Assembly (NCBI GenBank): GCA_035369865.1
Contig: DAOOVG010000017.1
Coordinates: 1-29,950 of the forward strand
Source: MVYY01 sp035369865
Lineage (GTDB): Bacteria; Bacteroidota; Bacteroidia; Bacteroidales; Paludibacteraceae
Direction: 5' to 3'
Length of the DNA: 29,950 nucleotides
Below the pieces are notes generated by a model. That model was not told the origin of the DNA, did no database searches, and saw only the letters and a program-made list of their open reading frames with translations. The position numbers and the translations under genes are program-made. This document shows positions 7,255 through 16,529 of the stretch, one piece after another (position 1 is the stretch's first letter; every line of letters begins with the position of its first letter).

Positions 7255-9129
7255 TTATCTTCCCATTAAAACCAATAGCACGTTAATGTCATTTGGAGAA
7301 ATTCCTGGAATTCGGCTTGCTTGCCCAATAGTTTCAGGATCGACTCGCATCAGTTTTTGCCGAGCTTCGGTTGATAAAGATAAGATAGAATCATAATCAA
7401 AACGTCCACGAATGTTTAAATGTTCTAATCGTTGAAGCTTTTCTGCAATCGTTTTTTCACGTTCTATGTAGCCACTGTATTTCAAAATAATTTCAATAGA
7501 TTCAATAATTTCTTCTCTCCGTGAGGGAATCTCATCAATTTTTTGTTTTAAAGCAGGGATAACAGAAACCAAATCATTAATGTTTAGTTGAGGTCTTAAA
7601 ATTAAATCAGATAATTTACAACCATGTTTTAATTCTGATAAACCTTTTTGTGAAAGATAAGCATTTACTTCTTGAGGTTTTACTGAATAATTTTGAATAA
7701 ATTGTATAAGTTTTGTTTGTTCTTCTTTTTTTCTTTGATACTGATAATAGCGATTTTGTGAAGCCAATCCTATTTGATAACCTTTTTCAGTTAAACGAGC
7801 GTCAGCATCATCCTGACGAAGAAGTAAACGATGTTCAGCTCGTGAAGTGAACATACGATAAGGTTCATCTACTCCTTTTGTAACTAAATCATCAATTAAT
7901 ACTCCTATATAGGATTCATCACGAGCCAAAGTAAATTCAGCATCGCCATGACATCTCATGTGAGCGTTGATGCCTGCAATCAAACCTTGACCTGCTGCTT
8001 CTTCATATCCAGTTGTTCCATTAATTTGCCCGGCAAAAAAAAGATTTTTGATTTTCTTTGTTTCCAGTGTATGTTTTAATTGTGTCGGATCAAAAAAATC
8101 ATATTCAATGGCATAACCCGGTCTGTAAAGTTGAGCGTTTTCAAGACCAGCAATGGTATGAAGAGCTTTAATTTGAATGGGATACGGAAGTGAAGAAGAA
8201 AATCCATTCACATAATACTCTTGAGAATCCACACCTTCAGGTTCAAGAAAAATTTGGTGACTCTGCTTTTCAGCAAATGTAATAATTTTAGTTTCAATGC
8301 TCGGACAATAACGGGGACCAATACTTTTAATCTGTCCATTGTAAAGTGGAGAATCCGGTAATCCTTTACGTAATTCTTCATGAGTTATGGAATTGGTATA
8401 AGTAATCCAGCAACTCATTTGTTTTAATTCACGATGTATTTCTTCTAAAAAGGAAAATTTATGAAAATCATTATCGCCTACTTGTTCTTTAAGTTGAGAA
8501 AAATCAATGGTACGACCATCAATTCTGGCAGGTGTTCCTGTTTTCATTCTTCCAGCTTCGAAACCCGAAGAAACAAGTTGCTCTGTCAAACCAAGTGAGG
8601 CAGGTTCTGAAATTCGTCCTCCTCTCATTTGGGTTTTTCCGACATGAATTAATCCGTTTAAAAAAGTTCCAGAAGCAAGAATTACACATTTAGCAGATAT
8701 TTTCACTCCCAAAGCAGTAATAACACCTTTTACCGTGTCATCTTCAATTATTAATTCCTTTACCGTGTCTTGCCAAAGATATAAATTAGGTGTATTACTA
8801 ATTACTTTTATCCATTCACGAATAAATTGATGACGATCGCTTTGTGAACGTGGGCTCCACATAGCAGGACCTTTAGAACGATTTAACATCCGGAATTGAA
8901 TTGCTGAACGATCTGCAACAATTCCCATTTGACCACCCAATGCATCAATTTCACGAACAATCTGTCCTTTGGCAATACCGCCTACTGCAGGATTACAGCT
9001 CATCTGACCGATTTTGTTCATGTCCATTGTAATCAGCAAAGTCTTTGAACCCATATTGGCTGCAGCACAGGCTGCTTCATTGCCTGCGTGTCCACTCCCA
9101 ACAACTACTATATCGTATTTAAAGTCCAT
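7255..9129 (-). CDS. mnmG: tRNA U34 carboxymethylaminomethyl synthase MnmG
   Basis: MnmG (GidA) is the FAD-binding partner of the GTPase MnmE; together they install carboxymethylaminomethyl at C5 of wobble U34 in certain tRNAs in the cytoplasm. The 624-residue length is typical. The dinucleotide-binding GSGHAG lies at residues 11-16. Other signatures are SCNPAVGGIAKG and the EIDALGG block in the N-terminal part, TGTPARIDGRTIDF (about 200), and GTTGYEEAAGQGLIAG before the helical C-terminal domain that contacts MnmE and tRNA. It lies 78 bases downstream of msrC and 34 bases upstream of uvrC, probably in one transcript. Genes of the gidA group often sit near the replication origin, which agrees with the parS site six bases after its stop codon. 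mnmE is not in the window. Confidence 0.97.
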   Translation of the reverse strand: MDFKYDIVVVGSGHAGNEAACAAANMGSKTLLITMDMNKIGQMSCNPAVGGIAKGQIVREIDALGGQMGIVADRSAIQFRMLNRSKGPAMWSPRSQSDRHQFIREWIKVISNTPNLYLWQDTVKELIIEDDTVKGVITALGVKISAKCVILASGTFLNGLIHVGKTQMRGGRISEPASLGLTEQLVSSGFEAGRMKTGTPARIDGRTIDFSQLKEQVGDNDFHKFSFLEEIHRELKQMSCWITYTNSITHEELRKGLPDSPLYNGQIKSIGPRYCPSIETKIITFAEKQSHQIFLEPEGVDSQEYYVNGFSSSLPYPIQIKALHTIAGLENAQLYRPGYAIEYDFFDPTQLKHTLETKKIKNLFFAGQINGTTGYEEAAGQGLIAGINAHMRCHGDAEFTLARDESYIGVLIDDLVTKGVDEPYRMFTSRAEHRLLLRQDDADARLTEKGYQIGLASQNRYYQYQRKKEEQTKLIQFIQNYSVKPQEVNAYLSQKGLSELKHGCKLSDLILRPQLNINDLVSVIPALKQKIDEIPSRREEIIESIEIILKYSGYIEREKTIAEKLQRLEHLNIRGRFDYDSILSLSTEARQKLMRVDPETIGQASRIPGISPNDINVLLVLMGR

Positions 9130-9207
9130 TTATCTCAAAAAATTAAAAAATATCATAACAACCAATATGAATTTTTAGTAAAAAATTGTTTCTTGTTAAT
9201 ATTTTTT

Positions 9208-9711
9208 TTAAACATGAAAAAAATTAGATAATTTATTCGTAATCAATTGACAAATTTTTTCTAAATAAAATACATCTACCTCTGTCAATTCATCAAATTT
9301 ATCACTGTCAATATCTAAAACACCAACAATATTTTGATTAGCATCAAATATTGGAACAACAATTTCTGCGACAGAAAGTTGATTGCAGATAATATGTCCA
9401 GGAAAATTTTTAACATTCGGTATCAATAAACTTTTCTTTTCTTTCCAAGCTGTTCCACATGCACCTTTCCCGTAACCAATTCGTGTACAGGCAATAGAAC
9501 CTTGAAAAGGTCCAAGTACCAATTCATCATTTTTTATCAGATAAAAACCCACCCAAAGCCAATGAAAAGTTTCATGCAAAGCAGCAGAAACATTTGCTAA
9601 ATTTGCAATAAAATCATTTTCTCCTTCTATCAAAGCAGCCACTTGAGGTAATAGATTATTATAAATCTCCTCTTTTGTTTCATTTATCGGAATAAATAAA
9701 TTTTCACTCAT
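9208..9711 (-). CDS. msrC: free methionine-(R)-sulfoxide reductase
   Basis: This 167-residue GAF-domain protein matches the fRMsr/MsrC (YebR) family, which reduces free L-methionine-(R)-sulfoxide, using thioredoxin for recycling. The diagnostic pattern is present: GPFQGSIACTRI with Cys75, GKGACGTAW with Cys85, and FPGHIICNQLS with Cys109, followed by AEIVVPIFD. These three cysteines correspond to the conserved set in E. coli MsrC, with the last expected to be the catalytic one. The family signature separates it from general signalling GAF domains. It has no signal peptide. It is first in the minus-strand run msrC-mnmG-uvrC-tsaE. A -7-like box TAATTTTG lies at 9740-9747 on the minus strand, without a clear -33 element. 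Confidence 0.92.
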   Translation of the reverse strand: MSENLFIPINETKEEIYNNLLPQVAALIEGENDFIANLANVSAALHETFHWLWVGFYLIKNDELVLGPFQGSIACTRIGYGKGACGTAWKEKKSLLIPNVKNFPGHIICNQLSVAEIVVPIFDANQNIVGVLDIDSDKFDELTEVDVFYLEKICQLITNKLSNFFHV

Positions 9712-9849
9712 AAAAAATTATGTATTTACATTTCTACTACAAAATTACATTAAAAAAATCTTTTCTGAGAGTTATTTCAATTCTTAGTTTCATTTGAGAA
9801 TATAGTAATTACAAGATTTAACATTTTTAAGAAAAAGCAAATTAATTTG

Positions 9850-9880
9850 TTGTACTTTCTAAAATTTATCTGTTACTTTG
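9850..9880 (+). promoter_or_regulatory. candidate promoter of M16 peptidase gene
   Basis: TTG at 9850-9852 is followed after 20 bases by TTACTTTG at 9873-9880, seven of eight positions of the Bacteroidota -7 element TAnnTTTG. The predicted start near 9887 leaves a leader of about 43 bases before the ATG. An additional TTTG at 9846-9849 could replace the -33 element with 23-base spacing. Confidence 0.45.
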
Positions 9881-9929
9881 TGAGTTAAAATTGTTTTTTT
9901 AAAGTTCATTTTTTAAATTTTTTTTTATT

Positions 9930-12761
9930 ATGATAAATAAAGATTTTAGAGTTAAAAGGATTATTTTATTAACTGCACTGACGCTTTTATCTCTTTCGTT
10001 ATTTTCACAACAACAATTTCAGCCTCTTCCTATTGATCCGAAAGTAAGGTATGGCAAATTAGAAAATGGTCTTACTTATTACATCCGTGCTAATCAAGAA
10101 CCCAAGCAAAGAGCTGATTTTTATATTGTGCAAAATGTAGGTGCAATTTTGGAAGAAGATCATCAAAATGGTCTTGCACATTTTCTTGAACATATGGCAT
10201 TTAATGGAACTGTTCATTTTCCTGGGAAAAAAATTATTGATTATTTTGAATCCATCGGTGTTAAATTTGGTCAAAACATCAATGCCTATACATCCCTTGA
10301 TGAGACAGTGTATCACCTTTCGAATGTACCAACTATTCGTGAAAGTATTATCGACAGTGCTTTGTTGGTTTTACATGATTGGTCACATTTTATATTATTA
10401 GAAGATGATGAAATTGAAGCAGAAAGAGGTGTAATTTTAGAAGAATGGCGACAAGGGCAGAATGCTTACCGCCGAATGTGGGCTGAATCGAATAAGAAAA
10501 AATTTCCTGATTCACAATATGCTAAACGGGATATAATTGGAGATACAGCAGTGATTAAAAATTTTAAACCAGATGAGCTTCGTGAATATTACAATAAATG
10601 GTATAGACCAGATTTACAGGCAATAATAATTGTAGGTGATGTTGATGTAGATAAAGTTGAAGCAAAAATTAAAGAATTATTTACAGACATAAAGAAAAAT
10701 GAAAATGCTCCAGAACGTCCAATTTATCCAATTTTTGACAATGAAGAACCTATTATCTCGATTGTAACAGATCCAGAAGCTCCTCAAACTCAGATAGAAT
10801 TGGATTACAAGCATAATAAACTACCAGCAGAGATTAAACTTTCAATGAATGGTTATGTGATTGAGCTTGTTAATTCGTTGATCTCCAATATTATGCAGGA
10901 TCGTTTTGATGAAATTACAATGAAACCCGATGCTCCTTTTGTCGCAGGTTATGCGAATTATGGAGAATTGGTTAAATCGAAAGATGCTTTTCAATTAATA
11001 GTTATTCCAAAAGAAGGACAAGAATTGGAAGGATTAGAGGCTTTGCTCCTTGAAGCTGAAAAAATCAAGCGTTTTGGTTTCGTCAATTCAGAACTGGAAA
11101 GAGCAAAAGCAAATTTAATAAAGCAGGTTGAAAAACGATATAATGAAAGAGAAAATCTAAAAAATAGCGAGTTTGTCAAGGAATATATAGGTCATTTCTT
11201 AAACAACGAACCTATTCCAGGTATCGAATGGGAATATCAAACGTTGCAGATGATACTACCACAAGTCAATGTAGACATGGTAAATCAATTAGCAAAATCA
11301 TATGTTACAGATACAAATATGATTGTTTCTATTATGGCTCCTGAAAAAGAATCTGTTAAAATCCCTACAGAAGAACAAATCCGACAATTGATCGAAAATA
11401 CCAAAACTGTTGAATTAGCACCAAAAGTTGATGAACAAATTAATAAACCATTGATAGATCAAGTGCCTAAAGCTGGAAAAATAAAAAAAGTAACTAAAAA
11501 TTCGACGCTGGGAACAACCGAATGGTTACTGAGCAATGGTGTGAAAGTGATTTGGAAACCTACTAAATTCAAAAAGGATGAGATTTTGCTGAATGCATAT
11601 AGCATTGGAGGTTTGGCAAAAATTACAAATAATGAAGATTTAATTTCCGGTGTGTTTGCCTCTGAAATTGTTTCAAATAATGGTTTAGCAGAATTTTCAC
11701 AAATAGATTTAAAAAAATTATTAACAGGGAAAATTGTGAGTGTTAGACCTTATATATCTTCTTATGAAGAAGGTTTCTCAGGGAATGCTTCCGTTTCAGA
11801 TTTTGAAACTATGTTACAGTTAATTTATTTGCATTTTACAGCTTTGCGGAAGGATGATGATGCTTTTACAGCTTTAATGAATACGTATAAAGCTATTTTA
11901 TCTAATAGTGAAAAAAATCCTAACAAAGCTTTTTCAGACAGCATTACTGTTATGCTCACGAATCATCATCCACGTACTATTTTGTTAAATTTGAACACAA
12001 TAGAAAAAGTAAATCAAGATAAAGCATTGTCCATTTTTGCTGAACGATTTGCCAATCCTGCTGATTTTACTTTCATCTTTACAGGAAATATTGATCCACA
12101 AAATGAATCATTGAAAAAACTTATTTGTACTTATTTGGGAGGTTTACGTACTATCAACATGAAGGAAACATTTACAGATGATCAGATAAGAAAACCTGAA
12201 GGGAGAGTAAACAATCATTTCACAAAAGAAATGAAAGTAAAAAAGGCTTCAAATTTTATTGCTCATCATGGACAGATGCCTTTTAATTTACAAAACAGAA
12301 CGGCTATGAGTGCGATAGGAAATATTTTAAATATTCGTTATCTGGAAAGTGTTCGTGAAAAAGAAGGTGGTTCTTATGGCGTTGGAGTGCGTGGAAGTTT
12401 GGACAATAAACCCATTGAAGAGGCTATGCTAATAATACAATTTGATACCGATCCAGAAAAACAACCTAAAATGATGAGCATTATTTACGATGAAATAAGC
12501 AATATAATAAAAAATGGACCTCGTAAAGATGATGTGCAAAAAGTAAAAGAAACAATGTTGAAAAAATATGCGGAAGATATAGAAAATAATGGCTGGTGGC
12601 AAAATGCTATCTATCTTTATTATCAAGATCATTTGAACTTAGTAACCGATTATAAGTCTTCGGTAGAAGAAATTACACCACTATTCATTCAAACTACGCT
12701 GAAAAAACTAGTCGATCAAAACAATGTGATAGAGGTAGTAATGATGCCTAAAGAACAATGA
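9930..12761 (+). CDS. secreted M16 family zinc metallopeptidase
   Basis: This 943-residue protein is a pitrilysin-type (M16) peptidase with both halves in one chain. An N-terminal leader (about residues 9-27, ending near LSLFSQ) indicates export to the periplasm or outer envelope. The inverted zinc motif is HFLEH at 84-88, giving ligands His84 and His88 and catalytic Glu87. The third ligand is Glu165 in AERGVILEEW, 77 residues after His88, the same spacing as in E. coli pitrilysin. The second, inactive half contains the R/Y pair typical of these enzymes: Arg809 and Tyr816 in REKEGGSYG. The substrate is unknown; such enzymes degrade peptides inside a closed chamber. It is monocistronic with a candidate promoter and is followed by about 1 kb without a clear gene. 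Confidence 0.93.
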   Translation: MINKDFRVKRIILLTALTLLSLSLFSQQQFQPLPIDPKVRYGKLENGLTYYIRANQEPKQRADFYIVQNVGAILEEDHQNGLAHFLEHMAFNGTVHFPGKKIIDYFESIGVKFGQNINAYTSLDETVYHLSNVPTIRESIIDSALLVLHDWSHFILLEDDEIEAERGVILEEWRQGQNAYRRMWAESNKKKFPDSQYAKRDIIGDTAVIKNFKPDELREYYNKWYRPDLQAIIIVGDVDVDKVEAKIKELFTDIKKNENAPERPIYPIFDNEEPIISIVTDPEAPQTQIELDYKHNKLPAEIKLSMNGYVIELVNSLISNIMQDRFDEITMKPDAPFVAGYANYGELVKSKDAFQLIVIPKEGQELEGLEALLLEAEKIKRFGFVNSELERAKANLIKQVEKRYNERENLKNSEFVKEYIGHFLNNEPIPGIEWEYQTLQMILPQVNVDMVNQLAKSYVTDTNMIVSIMAPEKESVKIPTEEQIRQLIENTKTVELAPKVDEQINKPLIDQVPKAGKIKKVTKNSTLGTTEWLLSNGVKVIWKPTKFKKDEILLNAYSIGGLAKITNNEDLISGVFASEIVSNNGLAEFSQIDLKKLLTGKIVSVRPYISSYEEGFSGNASVSDFETMLQLIYLHFTALRKDDDAFTALMNTYKAILSNSEKNPNKAFSDSITVMLTNHHPRTILLNLNTIEKVNQDKALSIFAERFANPADFTFIFTGNIDPQNESLKKLICTYLGGLRTINMKETFTDDQIRKPEGRVNNHFTKEMKVKKASNFIAHHGQMPFNLQNRTAMSAIGNILNIRYLESVREKEGGSYGVGVRGSLDNKPIEEAMLIIQFDTDPEKQPKMMSIIYDEISNIIKNGPRKDDVQKVKETMLKKYAEDIENNGWWQNAIYLYYQDHLNLVTDYKSSVEEITPLFIQTTLKKLVDQNNVIEVVMMPKEQ

Positions 12762-13763
12762 AATACCAAATTTTCAAAGAGGAAGATTTTTGTTTTTCTT
12801 TTTTATTTAAAATTATTACAGTTTTTCTTATTACAATAGTTCGTTAATTTTTAATCGCATAGTGCTATATAATACAAAGTTCTTTGATATTTTGGTTATT
12901 TTAAGTATATTTGAATTTATGACAAAAATTGAAAAATATTTCGATCAGTAAAACATTGTGATTAATGTTTTTATATAAAGTTTAAAAATTGATTGCATAA
13001 ATGGTTATCATTTTTTAAAAAAAGATGAGGAAATGTCATAATATTCGAAGGGTTTTATCCCTTTCAAAAAAATTTGTGTATTTGCAAATTAGAATTTATA
13101 TAATATTTTGTGGCGGAGAAATAGAATACAGTGGACAATTTTATCATTTCCAAGTCAGTCAAAAAATAAATCTTGGTATTTTTTCTTTTCTTTGAAAAAG
13201 TTGGTTTTCAAAAATAAACATAGACGACAAAGATGGCTATCTTTCCTTTTTTAGCAATATTTTTTGATAAGATTTATGTTGAAGCGAAGAAAATCAAAGT
13301 CTTTTTCAAACTGACGATAGCAGTGTTGTTTTCTAAATTTTCTGGAACAGAATAATTGTAAAAAATTAATTTTCCATGTATGCTTAAAATAAGTTAAAGA
13401 ACATCTTTTATAAAATCTTTATGCCATTTATTCAATGGTTTTAATAGGAGAAAATAATATTCACAACTTAGATTATGTGCCATTTTAGGGAAAAGTGAAT
13501 TTTGTAAACTATTTTTTGTTTTTTAATAATATACATAAATACTGATTTTCAATGATATGCTAAAATGTTTCAACAAAAATTATATATTTATTTTATTGAT
13601 TATCAAATATTTTATATTAAAACTGAACGAAGTATTGTTTAGAGAAATCAATAACTGAAATTTTTTGGATTGCTATCATAAAATAAAACAAACAAAAGAT
13701 TGTTTATATATAATAAAAAAACTCCTTGAAAATTATTTCTTTAATTAGCTCACATCAATTAAA
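12762..13763. other. 1-kb intergenic region before porZ
   Basis: No convincing gene is present in these 1002 bases, which are very AT-rich. Visible items are a weak hairpin AAGGG/CCCTT (13048-13063), and a six-pair hairpin AAAGAT-GGCT-ATCTTT (13229-13244) followed by CC and six T residues that looks like a small plus-strand terminator. A minus-strand frame between 13393 and 13064 is interrupted by only two stops and may be a decayed gene. The porZ promoter must lie at the right end, but I could not pick a clear -33/-7 pair. Confidence 0.5.
13064..13393 (-). pseudogene. possible decayed coding region
   Basis: Read on the minus strand in one frame, this stretch of 110 codons has only two internal stops (at 13276-13274 and 13210-13208) before a terminal TGA at 13066-13064. 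DNA this AT-rich would normally hold many more. The conceptual pieces contain protein-like runs such as NYSVPENLENNTAIVSLKK. I recognise no family. A second minus-strand frame is also fairly open over part of it, which weakens the case. Treat it as a lead, not an annotation. Confidence 0.15.
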
Positions 13764-16106
13764 ATGAAAAAAAATACAATTTTTCTTTTTTTACTATTGT
13801 TATTCTTTGCTAAAACTTTACAGGCTGACAATTTAGCTATGGGAAAGTGGAGAACTCACCTTGCATATAATACTGTTTCCATCATTGCACAGTCTGACCA
13901 GAAAATTTATGCAGTTGGCGATAGTGCTTTATTTTCAGTAGATAAACGAGATGGCAGTATTGAACTTTACAGTAAAATTTCTGGGCTTCATGATAACGTA
14001 GTTGGAAATTTTGAATATGATAATAATTCTAAACAATTACTCATTGTGTATGTCAATGGCAATATGGACATTATGGGTTCAGGTGGCATTATTAATATTC
14101 CTGATTTGTATAATAAACCACAAATTTCTGATAAACGAGTAAATCATATTTACTTTTATGGAAATAAGGCTTTTTTATCCTGTAACTTTGGTATCATCGT
14201 ATTAAATATTCAGAAAAATGAAATTGCTGAAACTTATTATATTGGTCCTAATGCATCGGAAGTTCAGGTATTAAACACTACTGTACATAATGGTTTTATT
14301 TATGCTTTAACAAAAGATGCAATATATCAAGCTTCTGTCAATGAACCGAATTTAGTGAATTACGAATTCTGGACCATTGACAATACCATTCCTGGAAGTG
14401 GTAATTTTCAATCGATAGTTTCCTTTGCTAATCAACTTTTTATTCTTAGAAATGGGGAAATTTATAAAAAAGATAGCAATAATTTATGGACATCTTTTTT
14501 CTCTGAAAACTCTGGAATTACAGCTACCAATTTAAGTGTTTCTAATGGTAAAATGATTATTTACACAGACAATAATGTTTATGTAGTTGATGAGGTAATG
14601 AATCTTAAAACCATAAATTATCCGGGAAAAATTTTAGACGTTGAATATGATGCTGTGAATAATTTATACTGGTTAGCTGCGAATAGTCAGGGAGTTATTT
14701 CCTATCAAGAAAATGCTGATGGAATGCCTATTATTTCTACTTATAAACCTTCAGGACCAGTTGTAAACATTCCCTGGAAAATGCGTTTTTCGGGTCAGAA
14801 ACTTTTTGTGGTTCCAGGTGGTCGTTGGTCAAACCAGAATGATCAGCCAGGATATGTTATGATTTACGAAAATGGTGTATGGACAAACATTGATGGAAAA
14901 AATATCGAGGCTCAAACAGGGAAAAAAGTGCTGGATTTTATGGATATTGCCATAGACCCAGCTGATCCTTCTCATTTTTATGTTCCTTCTTATGGGACAG
15001 GGGTTTATGAGTTTAAAAATAATCAATTCACTACCTGGCACAATTTCACCAATAGTACAATTGAAACAATTTTCCCTGATAATCCTAATAGTGCTTATCT
15101 TTATATGCGTATGGATGGAGGAGTTTTTGACACAGAAGGAAATGTGTGGTTTACCAATTCATTGGTTCCTAATGGAATAAAATTTAGAAAATCTGATGAT
15201 ACTTGGTCACAATTAACTTATGCTTCTTTATCTTCAAAACCCACATTGGGAGAACTAATGATACTAAAACAAAAACCCCAACAAAAATGGGTGTTGTCTG
15301 TTCGTTCAGAACCAGGTATTGGTATTTTTGACGATAATGGTACGCTTGATGAACAAAACGATGACAAAGACATTTTTTATTCTTCTTTCCAAACAAGTGA
15401 TGAAAGAATTTCACCAACAGCTTTTTATTGTATCACTCAGGATAAAAATGGAGTTGTTTGGGTAGGAACTGATATGGGACCTTTACTTTTTTATAATCCT
15501 ACCAATGCCTTTAATTCTACTGAATTTATGGCTTCTCGTGTAAAAATTCCCAGAAATGATGGAACCAATCTTGCCGACTATTTGCTGGCAGACGAAAAAG
15601 TGAAAGCGATTGCGATTGATGGAGCCAATCGAAAATGGATTGGGACAGAATCATCAGGTGTCTACTTAATGTCTGAAAATGGACAGGAAACCATTCATCA
15701 TTTTACCACTTTCAATAGTCCCTTGCTGTCCAATAATATTCTTTCCATCGCCATTAATCCAGTAACAGGAGAAGTTTTTTTTGGAACTGGTAATGGTATT
15801 ATTTCTTATCAAAGTGATGCGGCTGAAGCCGGTGATATTTTTGGCGATGTATATGCTTATCCCAATCCAGTGCGCGAAAATTATAAGGGAGTAATTACCA
15901 TTACAGGATTGGTAGATAAATCACATGTTAAAATTACTGATTTAAATGGTAATTTGATTTGTGAAACGGTATCGAATGGCAGTATTGCTACCTGGGATGG
16001 AAAAGATGTACATGGACGCAGAGTAAGCACTGGAATATATCTGGTTATATGCACCAATTCTGAAGGAAGTCAAAGTGCTATTACGAAAATTTTAGTAATA
16101 AATTAA
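13764..16106 (+). CDS. porZ: type IX secretion PorZ-like protein
   Basis: This 780-residue secreted protein matches the PorZ family. In Porphyromonas gingivalis PorZ is a surface component of the type IX secretion attachment complex and binds A-LPS, supplying it to the sortase PorU. The order fits: a signal peptide ending near LQA (residue 21), then WRTHLAYNTVSIIAQ and repeated blades of the form IYAVGDSALFSVDK, KISGLHDNVVG and KWIGTESSGVYLM that build two beta-propellers (about 25-690). The C-terminal domain begins near GDVYAYPNPVREN (694-706) and ends SAITKILVIN, the type A sorting-domain pattern. Length is close to that of the P. gingivalis protein (my recollection is about 776). General two-component-type propeller proteins are the main alternative. 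No other por gene lies in this window. The glycosyltransferase block starts 423 bases downstream. Confidence 0.82.
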   Translation: MKKNTIFLFLLLLFFAKTLQADNLAMGKWRTHLAYNTVSIIAQSDQKIYAVGDSALFSVDKRDGSIELYSKISGLHDNVVGNFEYDNNSKQLLIVYVNGNMDIMGSGGIINIPDLYNKPQISDKRVNHIYFYGNKAFLSCNFGIIVLNIQKNEIAETYYIGPNASEVQVLNTTVHNGFIYALTKDAIYQASVNEPNLVNYEFWTIDNTIPGSGNFQSIVSFANQLFILRNGEIYKKDSNNLWTSFFSENSGITATNLSVSNGKMIIYTDNNVYVVDEVMNLKTINYPGKILDVEYDAVNNLYWLAANSQGVISYQENADGMPIISTYKPSGPVVNIPWKMRFSGQKLFVVPGGRWSNQNDQPGYVMIYENGVWTNIDGKNIEAQTGKKVLDFMDIAIDPADPSHFYVPSYGTGVYEFKNNQFTTWHNFTNSTIETIFPDNPNSAYLYMRMDGGVFDTEGNVWFTNSLVPNGIKFRKSDDTWSQLTYASLSSKPTLGELMILKQKPQQKWVLSVRSEPGIGIFDDNGTLDEQNDDKDIFYSSFQTSDERISPTAFYCITQDKNGVVWVGTDMGPLLFYNPTNAFNSTEFMASRVKIPRNDGTNLADYLLADEKVKAIAIDGANRKWIGTESSGVYLMSENGQETIHHFTTFNSPLLSNNILSIAINPVTGEVFFGTGNGIISYQSDAAEAGDIFGDVYAYPNPVRENYKGVITITGLVDKSHVKITDLNGNLICETVSNGSIATWDGKDVHGRRVSTGIYLVICTNSEGSQSAITKILVIN

Positions 16107-16529
16107 TAAACGTAAAAAATAAAATACTTTTCGTGAATTACTCAAATAAAAGAAAAATTTAATTGATAACTATTTTATTAACTGAATAATGCTTTAAATA
16201 ATATGATGTCGTTAGAAATGCATTGTTTTATGTCAATAAATAACAAGGAGTCTTTATGTATAATATTAAATTAGAACAACTTTTTGTAATTTTAAAAGAT
16301 ATCAGAAGTTTTTTAATTATTTGATAAATATTTTCTTAAAAGTTGTCATATCATTTAAAATATTTAAGCATTATCCGGAACATTTGCTTAACTAATACTT
16401 AAATAAGGCTAATTGTTTTGTGATATCCTCTTACCTCCTTTGTTCATTTTCTCATTATTAAAATTATCTGTATTAGCATCGATTTTTTGAAAAAAGATGA
16501 GAATCAAAAAATAAATTTCAATCGAAATT
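16107..16529. other. intergenic region porZ/glycosyltransferase block
   Basis: This 423-bp AT-rich spacer has no full gene. It contains a 22-codon frame at 16256-16324 preceded by AAGGAG, and a 7-bp inverted repeat TTAAGCA/TGCTTAA at 16364-16370 and 16385-16391 around a 14-base spacer. A -7-like TTGTTTTG lies at 16413-16420 without a well-spaced -33 element. The length and these elements suggest that the downstream block has its own promoter rather than read-through from porZ. Confidence 0.4.

Noticed and set aside
14560..14575. DnaA-box-like TTTACACA, considered because of the nearby parS
   Set aside because: It is a single degenerate match inside porZ with no cluster of boxes or dnaA gene, so it does not support an origin in the window.
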